Positions 57,274 to 64,000 of a stretch of 64,000 bases of DNA are shown here, in pieces. The notes under the pieces are model-generated. The model made no database searches and was not told where the DNA came from. It worked only from the letters and a program-made list of their open reading frames with translations. The stretch's first letter is position 1, and each line of letters starts with the position of its first letter. This DNA comes from Zygotorulaspora mrakii (taxonomy: Eukaryota > Ascomycota > Saccharomycetes > Saccharomycetales > Saccharomycetaceae). The translations under genes were made by a program, and so were the position numbers. The stretch spans positions 930,001 to 994,000 of the forward strand of contig NC_050719.1 in NCBI RefSeq assembly GCF_013402915.1, written 5' to 3'.

Positions 57274-59589
57274 TCAATTTGAGATCAATCTCGATGTCAA
57301 TGATTCCAGATCCTCTAACGTTTGAGGTTCTTCCACCTCTATTATATCGTTGGTATCAGTGTGTGATTCAGAGTCGTGCTTGTAGTCGACTCTTTGTCTT
57401 TTGCGGGGATGAGGGTCGTTATCTGACTCGTAGTTATCTTCATCCATGTCGTCACTCAAATGGCCTGTACCCACGTATGCCACAGGTTCGCCTATATTGT
57501 CGTCTTCACTGTGTTCTTCGGCCATGCTGGCTTCCATTTCTCTCCTCATGAGTTCTAATTGTCTCCTCTTCTTTTCTTGCTTTTTTTGTTTCGCAAGATT
57601 TTTATCTTCAGTATCGACTTCAGCCATTGTAGCCGATTCCTTGCTCAAGAATTCCTTCTTCTGGCGTTGTGCACTCCCCCTTTTCTCAAAGTCTTCCTCA
57701 TCTTCAAGTTCGTATATTGGGTGTGCATTCCCGTCATCGTCAAAGACCATTTTGGAAGGATTGTTCTTTGACGATAAGGAAGCCTTCTTTGATAAGGCCT
57801 TTCTCTGCGCCCTCCTTGAAGTGGGGGCTATTAGTTCGGGCAGGTCTTTCTCATCTAATTGATGTCCATGACGTTTTATGACCATGAAATCTTCATCTTC
57901 ATTCTCGTCTGCTGCAGCTTTTGTAACAGTCATGTAGTGTTCACTCAAAATTGTTTGATTCTTACGCTCAAACATCTTGTCGTACTTCGTTCTTACTTTT
58001 TTTGGCTCCTCTTTTAACGTTTCACCATCATCTTCAACTTTCGATAACGACAACAATTGTCTAGATGAATTTTTTAATGTCTTTGCACGCTCAATGGCTT
58101 TCATACCTTTTATCTTGATCTTGGGTGCACCTGGTAATCCTAACGAATTAGCAAACTCTTCCGTTGGAATTTCATCAAATTTAAAAACTTCCTTGTCCTT
58201 TTGAATATAAATAGACCTTATATAGGAAATGAAAGCCTTTTGGCCCAAGTATTTCAATTCAGGATCTTGAAATAGTAACGATTGTAATTGTTGTCTAATT
58301 GATTTCTTTTTCGATTGCTTTATTGTCAATTTATTAGGTTCAATATTTTTTGATTTTAATCTCTTCAAAAACCCCTCTTGTTCTTGAGTTGTGAGCATGA
58401 TTAGAGATTTTCCTTCCTTTCCATAACGAGCACATCTTCCAACCCTGTGAATGTATGTATCAACGTCTTCGGGACAGTCAACCTGAATAACCCAATCAAC
58501 CGCTGGGAAATCTATACCCCTAGCAACAACATCAGTTGCGATAAGACAGACTTGTTGTGCACGACTAAACTTATCTAAGGTTTCTGTTCTTGCTTTTTGC
58601 TTCTGTCTACCATGTAAATGCATTAACGAAATACCGGGTTGCAGTTTTCTGAAAGTTTCGTAAACGAAATGAACCTGCTTTGAGCTGGAGAGGAAAACGA
58701 TCATTTTATTTTTCAAATGGGTCTTAATAAAGCTGAACAGGGTATCGAGTTTTTCTGCGAGTTCCACTTCGATATAACATTGTTGCAATGTTTCTGGAGT
58801 GCTTATTTCGTTTTCCAGACCATTAGTTCCATTTTTGGCCTCAGAATTGCCCACAGTTTTATAGTTCGTTAAGGATAATCTAGCTAAATCAGCCAAAGAC
58901 TGCGACTGTGTTGCAGAAAACAGTAATGTTTGCCTTGAGGGCGGTAAATTACCTACAATAGCATCCAAAGTTTTCTTGAACCCCATATCAAGGCATCTGT
59001 CCGCTTCGTCCAATACAAGCATTTGTAAATTATTGGTGTTTAGCCCTACAGCTTGGTCCATATGCTGTAATATTCTACCAGGAGTGCCAATAAGTATATT
59101 TATCCTTGAAATTCTTTCCAGTTCAAACTTGACATCTTTACCACCAATCACTAAACCTGCGGAAAACGTTGTATGTGCACCGATCTTCGTTAACACTTCA
59201 TATATTTGCATTGCCAATTCTCGTGTCGGTGAAATGACCAGAGCACCCAATCCATCAAACTCGGTCCACCTTTCACGATAAAGCTTTTCTAGTATTGGTA
59301 CCAGAAAAGCCAGCGTCTTACCTGAGCCTGTTTTAGCTGCCCCAAGGACGTCATCGCCTTTCAAAGAGACTGGGATGGAGTCTTTTTGAATTTCAGTTAG
59401 TTTTATGAAAGAAGCCTCCTGTAACCCTTTAAGGGTAGCATTACTGATTGGTAGATCTCTGAAAAAATTAGTCTTATTATTCTTAAGATCGAACTCTTGG
59501 GTTCGAGTCTCTAGTTCTTTGATGTATTGGATCTCGTTCTTACGAGACTCCTTACGTTGAGAAGTGGTAGATCTATGTCCTTTCGCCAT
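57274..59589 (-). CDS. HCA4: DEAD-box RNA helicase Hca4/Dbp4
   Basis: Nucleolar helicase for 18S rRNA processing; it releases U14 snoRNA from pre-rRNA. It has 771 residues (770 in S. cerevisiae). Motifs in order: Q-motif region [13 protein letters not shown], Walker [10 protein letters not shown] (84-92), [23 protein letters not shown] ([14 protein letters not shown]), SAT (LFSATQSQ), [44 protein letters not shown] charged C-terminal tail follows ([36 protein letters not shown]). PAC and RRPE-like sites lie about 115-150 bp upstream. Confidence 0.97.
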   Translation of the reverse strand: MAKGHRSTTSQRKESRKNEIQYIKELETRTQEFDLKNNKTNFFRDLPISNATLKGLQEASFIKLTEIQKDSIPVSLKGDDVLGAAKTGSGKTLAFLVPILEKLYRERWTEFDGLGALVISPTRELAMQIYEVLTKIGAHTTFSAGLVIGGKDVKFELERISRINILIGTPGRILQHMDQAVGLNTNNLQMLVLDEADRCLDMGFKKTLDAIVGNLPPSRQTLLFSATQSQSLADLARLSLTNYKTVGNSEAKNGTNGLENEISTPETLQQCYIEVELAEKLDTLFSFIKTHLKNKMIVFLSSSKQVHFVYETFRKLQPGISLMHLHGRQKQKARTETLDKFSRAQQVCLIATDVVARGIDFPAVDWVIQVDCPEDVDTYIHRVGRCARYGKEGKSLIMLTTQEQEGFLKRLKSKNIEPNKLTIKQSKKKSIRQQLQSLLFQDPELKYLGQKAFISYIRSIYIQKDKEVFKFDEIPTEEFANSLGLPGAPKIKIKGMKAIERAKTLKNSSRQLLSLSKVEDDGETLKEEPKKVRTKYDKMFERKNQTILSEHYMTVTKAAADENEDEDFMVIKRHGHQLDEKDLPELIAPTSRRAQRKALSKKASLSSKNNPSKMVFDDDGNAHPIYELEDEEDFEKRGSAQRQKKEFLSKESATMAEVDTEDKNLAKQKKQEKKRRQLELMRREMEASMAEEHSEDDNIGEPVAYVGTGHLSDDMDEDNYESDNDPHPRKRQRVDYKHDSESHTDTNDIIEVEEPQTLEDLESLTSRLISN

Positions 59590-59701
59590 AGTGTTGTGAT
59601 TCTAATCTTTACCTAATACCAGCTTATTGAAATACAGTAGATAAATTGCTACTGCAGTACCAATCCTTCTTTATATACGAACTGTTTTATTTTAGTTGTG
59701 A

Positions 59702-59736
59702 GATGAGATGCGATGAGCTTGAAAGTTTTCAAAAAT
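59702..59736 (-). promoter_or_regulatory. PAC/RRPE-like sites upstream of HCA4
   Basis: GATGAGATGCGATGAG (PAC core GCGATGAG at 59710-59717) is followed by CTTGAAAGTTTTCAAAAA, which resembles an RRPE. Located about 115-150 bp upstream of the HCA4 start (59589). Confidence 0.7.
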
Positions 59737-59877
59737 AAGTCCTGCTTTTTACGTTTGAAGTGAGAAAAGAGAACTATAATACCAATCAGTATTCATTATA
59801 TGACATAGACAAATTAGTATGCATTGAATCCACATTCGAGCATCTTCAGGTCTCTTCAACATACTGTGTATCTAGCA

Positions 59878-60492
59878 ATGGATAAAATACAGAAGATTTC
59901 ATATCACGATCGAAACAGTGGATTCAAAAGGTCCAGATTTGAAGGTAAGCCTTTAAAAGTTGTATTACCAATATTTGAACCATCAGGATTATTGGAGCTA
60001 GAATCTCATAATAAGGAAGGCGTTCAGCTAAAACATGTGGAGCCGTCAGATGCTCAATCTCCAGCAGATTACTGGAAGGAAATGAAAGTGCCAGCAAGAA
60101 ATCGGTCGTTATATCAACTAATGGTATACAAAAGGGGACAAGAAAAAGTTGTTAATGAGTACAATTTAGATTCTAAGAGTAATTATATTGTAGGACGTGC
60201 TCTGGGAAGAAGCATAAATCCTGAAAATTCTGAGAACGGGTCAAAAGAGGTTGTGATCGCCGACGTTCAAATACCAGAAGAAACTTGTTCAAAGCAACAC
60301 TGTGTTATACAATTCAGGAAGAAAAATAGAGAACTTAAAATATATGTTATAGATTTAGATTCTTCAAATGGTACATTGCTTAATGGGGTGGTCCTTCCAA
60401 GAGCAAGATACGTAGAGCTCAGATCTGGAGACGTTCTGATTTTGTCATCTGAAGGTGACTCCGAATACGAATTAGTGTTTGTGAGTATATGA
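59878..60492 (+). CDS. PML1: FHA-domain pre-mRNA retention and splicing factor Pml1
   Basis: Subunit of the RES complex (with Bud13 and Snu17), which helps retain unspliced RNA in the nucleus and promotes splicing. I chose ATG 59878 (204 residues, the S. cerevisiae length); the frame upstream starts with TTG. The FHA domain occupies about residues 95-204: NYIVGRALGRS (phosphopeptide-binding Arg), CSKQHCVIQF and VIDLDSSNGTLLNGVVL, then LRSGDVLIL. The N-terminal part (HDRNSGFKRSRFEGKPLKVVLP) is basic. In S. cerevisiae PML1 is on chromosome XII, so this neighbourhood between HCA4 and KAR2 differs. Confidence 0.85.
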   Translation: MDKIQKISYHDRNSGFKRSRFEGKPLKVVLPIFEPSGLLELESHNKEGVQLKHVEPSDAQSPADYWKEMKVPARNRSLYQLMVYKRGQEKVVNEYNLDSKSNYIVGRALGRSINPENSENGSKEVVIADVQIPEETCSKQHCVIQFRKKNRELKIYVIDLDSSNGTLLNGVVLPRARYVELRSGDVLILSSEGDSEYELVFVSI

Positions 60493-60662
60493 CGATAACC
60501 CTCAGTCTGATCAACGAATTATAATTGTATACATATGCATATGTATATGCTCACAGATAGTTTTATATATTAAATTTATTTTGTAAATTTATTCCAAAAA
60601 TACCTTGTTTTTTTGAAACGTGAAATAGTAGTATAAACATGCTAATCGATAGGGTACACCGA

Positions 60663-62708
60663 TTACAACTCATCGTGTTCAAAGTAATCTTCATCATCTT
60701 CTTCATCATCAAAGTAGTCATCAGAGGCACCCTCACCTCCTGCATTTTCATATAATTTTGATGTAATTGGGTATGCAATCTTGGACAATTCATCGAATTT
60801 TTCATCAAAATCCTCACTCATTGCAGTTTCAAAATTGTCATCTAACCATTCCAATACATCGCTGGCAGCATCTAACAAGGTTTCTTTATCTTCATCATCT
60901 AATTTTTCGCCTAATTCCGCATTGACTTGATTCTTTAATGAATGAGCGTAATTCTCTAATTTATTTCTTGATTCAATCTTTTTCTTAAATGATGCATCTT
61001 CCGAAGCGAATTTTTCTGCTTCTTCAATCATTCTATCGATATCATCTTGTGATAATCTACCTTTATCATTGGTAATGGTGATGGATTCAGATTTACCGGT
61101 ACCTTTATCCGTTGCAGACACCTTTAAAATACCATTTGCATCTAGGGCAAAAGTGACTTCAATTTGTGGAACACCTCTTGGTGCTGGTGGAATACTAGTT
61201 AATTCGAAATTGCCTAGTAAGTTGTTGTCCTTGACCATTGCTCTTTCACCTTCGAATACTTTAATCATCACGGTTTGTTGATTGTCTACAGCGGTGGAAA
61301 ATATTTGTGATTTCTTTGTTGGAATTGCAGTATTTCTTTTAATCAAGGATGTCATAACACCACCTGTGGTTTCAATACCTAAAGTTAATGGGTTAACATC
61401 CAATAAAACAATATCCTCAGCGCCTTCTTCACCTGATAGAACACCAGCTTGAACAGCAGCACCAAAAGCTACAGCTTCGTCTGGGTTAATACCCTTAGAG
61501 GCTTTCTTTCCGTCAAAGAATGATTCCAATAGTTGTTGAACTTTTGGAATTCTAGTTGAACCACCAACAAGAACAATGTCATCAATATCAGTCTTTTCCA
61601 AGCCAGCATCTTCTAGGACTTTCTCAACAGGTTTCAAAGTTTTCTTGAAAAGACTTAAATTCAATTCTTCAAACTTAGCTCTTGTTAAAGTTTCACTCAA
61701 ATCAATACCATCAACAAATGAATCGATTTCAATACGAGTAGACATTTGACTAGATAATGCACGTTTTGCCTTTTCAGCTTCTCTCTTTAACTTGGCTAAA
61801 GCTTTGTTGTTATTACTAACATCAATACCATGCTTTTTGTTAAAAGTCTTGATCAATTGACGAACAATCTTATAATCAAAATCTTCACCACCAAGATGTG
61901 TATCACCAGCAGTTGCTTGCACTTCAAACACACCGTTTTCAATGGATAACAATGAAACATCGAATGTACCACCACCTAAATCGTAAACGATAATTTGATG
62001 TTCATCCTTGGTCTTATCTAAACCATAAGCAATAGCGGCAGCAGTTGGCTCATTGACAATTCTTAAAACGTTTAAGCCTGCAATGGTACCGGCATCCTTT
62101 GTAGCCTGTCTTTGAGCATCATTGAAATATGCTGGGACCGTAACGACCGCATGAGTGACCTTCTTACCTAGATAATCCTCAGCGATTTGTTTCATCTTAC
62201 CTAAAATCATACCAGAAACTTCTTCTGGGGTGAAAACCTTCTTTTCACCTTTAACCTCAACCTCAACTGCTGGTTTACCATTCTTGTTGATAACCTTGAA
62301 AGGCAGATGCTCCATGTCTTTTTGAACTGATCTGTCATCAAATTTTAACCCAATAAGTCTCTTGATGTCGAAAATCGTATTTGTTGGATTAGCAGCAACC
62401 TGATTCTTTGCTGCATCACCAATTAGTCTCTCCTCATCAGTAAATGCTACATAAGAGGGTGTAATTCTATTACCTTGCTCATTGGCCAAAATTTCGGTTT
62501 TACCGTTCTTCATCACTGCTACACAAGAGTACGTAGTACCCAAGTCAATACCAATAACAGTGCCGTACTGTTCAGCTTCTTCTGCTCTGGCTAGAGCTCT
62601 GGAGCCATGACCAGAGTTTTGGAATGGCAACACTACCACAAACAATGCATAGAAGATCACCGCCAATGGAACCAGCCATCTGCTGCTATTACTCGATCCA
62701 AATGCCAT
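60663..62708 (-). CDS. KAR2: ER Hsp70 chaperone BiP (Kar2)
   Basis: Lumenal ER Hsp70 for translocation, folding, nuclear fusion and unfolded-protein sensing. It has 681 residues (682 in S. cerevisiae). A hydrophobic signal sequence (about 11-29, [19 protein letters not shown]) precedes the ATPase domain with GIDLGTTYS (53-61), [15 protein letters not shown] and [16 protein letters not shown]. The linker [19 protein letters not shown] leads into the substrate-binding domain. It ends HDEL, the ER retrieval signal. The promoter shows a heat-shock element and two inverted ACGTGT motifs (unfolded-protein response type). Confidence 0.98.
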   Translation of the reverse strand: MAFGSSNSSRWLVPLAVIFYALFVVVLPFQNSGHGSRALARAEEAEQYGTVIGIDLGTTYSCVAVMKNGKTEILANEQGNRITPSYVAFTDEERLIGDAAKNQVAANPTNTIFDIKRLIGLKFDDRSVQKDMEHLPFKVINKNGKPAVEVEVKGEKKVFTPEEVSGMILGKMKQIAEDYLGKKVTHAVVTVPAYFNDAQRQATKDAGTIAGLNVLRIVNEPTAAAIAYGLDKTKDEHQIIVYDLGGGTFDVSLLSIENGVFEVQATAGDTHLGGEDFDYKIVRQLIKTFNKKHGIDVSNNNKALAKLKREAEKAKRALSSQMSTRIEIDSFVDGIDLSETLTRAKFEELNLSLFKKTLKPVEKVLEDAGLEKTDIDDIVLVGGSTRIPKVQQLLESFFDGKKASKGINPDEAVAFGAAVQAGVLSGEEGAEDIVLLDVNPLTLGIETTGGVMTSLIKRNTAIPTKKSQIFSTAVDNQQTVMIKVFEGERAMVKDNNLLGNFELTSIPPAPRGVPQIEVTFALDANGILKVSATDKGTGKSESITITNDKGRLSQDDIDRMIEEAEKFASEDASFKKKIESRNKLENYAHSLKNQVNAELGEKLDDEDKETLLDAASDVLEWLDDNFETAMSEDFDEKFDELSKIAYPITSKLYENAGGEGASDDYFDDEEDDEDYFEHDEL

Positions 62709-62837
62709 CTTGATATTCTGATCGATTCCTACGAATTTTTTCTTAGAATATTCCTAACCAACTAATAAGTAGTTGCCTGACAACTAAGACGAACTAACGA
62801 GGCATAAATCTTTTATTTTATATGTAATCATCCATTG

Positions 62838-62861
62838 ACGTGTCATATTCTCATGACACGT
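62838..62861 (-). promoter_or_regulatory. Inverted UPRE-2-type (Hac1) sites upstream of KAR2
   Basis: ACGTGTCAT (62838-62846) and its exact reverse complement ATGACACGT (62853-62861) are separated by 6 bp. Each contains ACGTGT, the short Hac1-binding core (UPRE-2). They lie 130-153 bp upstream of the KAR2 start. Hac1 control of KAR2 is established in S. cerevisiae; use here is inferred. Confidence 0.7.
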
Positions 62862-62866
62862 TGGCA

Positions 62867-62881
62867 CTTCCAGAAACTTCG
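62867..62881. promoter_or_regulatory. Heat-shock element upstream of KAR2
   Basis: Three contiguous alternating units CTTCC-AGAAA-CTTCG fit the nTTCnnGAAnnTTCn Hsf1 consensus exactly, followed by an offset GGAA. Located about 160 bp upstream of the KAR2 start. Heat induction of KAR2 through such an element is known in S. cerevisiae. Confidence 0.85.
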
Positions 62882-62910
62882 AGGAACAAACAGCGCATAG
62901 AAAAGAATTG

Positions 62911-62921
62911 TGTCCGGGTAA
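62911..62921 (+). promoter_or_regulatory. Reb1-type site between KAR2 and TAD2
   Basis: TGTCCGGGTAA: the Reb1 consensus CCGGGTAA (62914-62921) overlaps a TGTCCGG word. It is positioned between the two divergent genes. Confidence 0.55.
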
Positions 62922-63041
62922 AAATAAAAAGACGATAATCGTTAATGCGTTTTTCAACGATGAATGAGATATAGATGATGAGGGCATTCGAGTAACAGTA
63001 GAAACCGATGGGATAGGCTTGACAGTGGCGTCGGAGTAGTG

Positions 63042-63782
63042 ATGGTAGGGCACTGCGATTGGATGGGGCTGGCAGTGCGGTTGGCACGATATGCATTGGA
63101 TCAGGGAGAGACACCGGTGGCATGCGTGTTCGTGTACGAACCGATGGGAGAGGTAATAGCGTATGGGACGAATGACACCAATGGATCACTTACGGGTATA
63201 GCGCACGCGGAGTTTATGGCAATAAATCATCTGCAGTCGGCGGTCGGCACCGGTGCAGAAATGTTGCGGTTGGCTCGAAGTATTACCGTTTATGTGACAG
63301 TGGAACCGTGTATTATGTGTGCATCCGCACTGCGACAGTTGGGAATCGGGAAAGTTGTCTTTGGATGCGCCAATGAAAGATTTGGTGGTAATGGGACAGT
63401 TCTTCACTGCAATAAGGACGCTAGTGCTGGTCTAAATGGCACGTATAGGAGCGTTCCTGGAATTATGCGGCGGGAAGCAATAATGCTGCTGAGATATTTT
63501 TACGTCAGATCAAATGAACGGTCTCCTAAACCGAGAAACAAAAGCGAGCGGCACCTTGACAAGACAAGTTTTCCCTTGTTGAACTGGGGCAGGTACCTAG
63601 AAGAATCAGAATTTGTCGAAGAATTTGGTGAGGAGCAGACGAATCATTATGCAAATCATACGGACGTGGCTGAAAAGATCAATTGGTCACTTGTTGATGA
63701 GGGATGTGATGATATCATCAATGAATTGGAGAGGCGTTGCAGTAGATTCGTTGAACATAGAAATAAAAGAGTAAAACAATGA
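63042..63782 (+). CDS. TAD2: tRNA adenosine deaminase catalytic subunit Tad2
   Basis: Catalytic subunit of the Tad2-Tad3 enzyme that converts A34 to inosine in tRNA anticodons. I chose the first ATG (63042, 246 residues; 250 in S. cerevisiae); an ATG 7 codons later (63063) is an alternative. Zinc/catalytic motifs are complete: HAE (55-57, IAHAEFMAIN) and PCxxC (89-93, VEPCIMCA). MGLAVRLARYALDQGETPVACVFV starts the deaminase fold. A conserved basic stretch (IMRREAIMLLRYFYVRSNERSPKPRNKSERHLDK) follows. CTG codes a conserved Leu in ASALRQL, confirming standard decoding. Convergent with SNX4, 39 bp between stops. Confidence 0.95.
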   Translation: MVGHCDWMGLAVRLARYALDQGETPVACVFVYEPMGEVIAYGTNDTNGSLTGIAHAEFMAINHLQSAVGTGAEMLRLARSITVYVTVEPCIMCASALRQLGIGKVVFGCANERFGGNGTVLHCNKDASAGLNGTYRSVPGIMRREAIMLLRYFYVRSNERSPKPRNKSERHLDKTSFPLLNWGRYLEESEFVEEFGEEQTNHYANHTDVAEKINWSLVDEGCDDIINELERRCSRFVEHRNKRVKQ

Positions 63783-63821
63783 ACAACTGATAGTGTAGTA
63801 GTTGATATTATTAGCGAAGGC

Positions 63822-64000
63822 TCATAGATTTTCATCCACTTTGACCCAGGTTTCCAATAGTTTTTCATAGAACTCAATATGGTGGTCAGCCAAACTTCCC
63901 AATGAAGTTTTTAATTCTTTGGTCTTCAGCTCTTCGAAAAGGGAAACCTCTTTTAGTGTTTCCTGTTCGAATGCATCAGCTATTTTCTTGGAACTTTCCA
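63822..64000 (-). CDS. SNX4: Sorting nexin Snx4/Atg24 (5' part outside window)
   Basis: Only the last 59 codons are in the window. The frame reads through ...ESSKKIADAFEQETLKEV, SLFEELKTKELKTSLG, then SLADHHIEFYEKLLETWVKVDENL and a TGA stop (complement 63822-63824). Content is helical and charged, as expected for the C-terminal BAR-like domain of a sorting nexin. The name rests mainly on position: in S. cerevisiae SNX4 (YJL036W) is next to TAD2. Snx4 returns cargo from endosomes to the Golgi and acts in selective autophagy. Confidence 0.75.
   Translation of the reverse strand, partial: ESSKKIADAFEQETLKEVSLFEELKTKELKTSLGSLADHHIEFYEKLLETWVKVDENL

Larger units (their letters stand above)
62709..63041. 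promoter_or_regulatory. Divergent promoter KAR2/TAD2
   Basis: About 333 bp with an inverted ACGTGTCAT pair, a heat-shock element and an overlapping TGTCCGG/CCGGGTAA site (62911-62921). The region is compact and regulatory sites are in the KAR2-proximal half. Confidence 0.7.

Overview
The window is nuclear DNA of a budding yeast of the family Saccharomycetaceae. Genes are compact, mostly intronless, AT-rich and on both strands. The few introns have canonical TACTAAC branch points, CTG encodes a conserved leucine (TAD2), and nearly every gene has a clear Saccharomyces cerevisiae counterpart. From memory of S. cerevisiae gene order, left-arm genes of chromosomes X and XI are interleaved here in one contig, after a chromosome VIII block (VMA16-THR1-MAS2-MYO1-YHR022C-RPS27). 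Pairs split after the whole-genome duplication are single here (SDH1/YJL045W, AVT3/AVT4, RPS27A/B). This suggests a lineage that did not undergo the duplication, such as Zygosaccharomyces, Torulaspora or Lachancea; the species is not determined.

Layout: 0-12.7 kb holds VMA16 (partial), THR1, MAS2, MYO1, a divergent Ras-like GTPase with a CAAX tail, and intron-bearing RPS27. 12.8-16.7 kb holds RSM22, SRP102, a small DPM2-like membrane protein, and tRNA-Arg(UCU) and tRNA-Asp(GUC). 17-29 kb holds two nucleoporins, NUP192 and NSP1 (convergent), and MHP1. 29.6-38 kb holds GYP6, GPM1, NNR2, MCR1, DBR1 and SDH1. 38.6-49.6 kb holds AVT3, RPT1, RPC25, LTV1, MRP8, NOP9 and CCT8. 49.6-51.6 kb is an unusual gene-free gap with a possible retrotransposon relic next to elongator tRNA-Met. 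51.8-64 kb holds VPS53, MAD2, BET4, CTK2, HCA4, PML1, KAR2, TAD2 and the 3' end of SNX4.

The genes are housekeeping: mitochondrial import and respiration, nuclear pore, proteostasis (KAR2, CCT8, RPT1), ribosome biogenesis (LTV1, NOP9, HCA4), vesicle traffic (GYP6, VPS53, BET4, SNX4) and cell cycle (MAD2, MYO1). Several promoters carry sites that fit their genes: PAC/RRPE at LTV1-RPC25, NOP9 and HCA4; a proteasome element at RPT1 and also at CCT8; heat-shock and unfolded-protein elements at KAR2; Reb1-type sites at MYO1, NSP1 and KAR2-TAD2.

The most notable structures are these. All three introns found interrupt or directly follow the start codon (NSP1 A|TG, RPS27 ATG|, BET4 ATG|). A dense TGTCCGG array with a 16-bp palindrome lies between SDH1 and AVT3 and recurs upstream of GPM1. 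A 40-bp tandem repeat lies upstream of MYO1. I found no CRISPR array, centromere, intact transposon or wholly new gene system.
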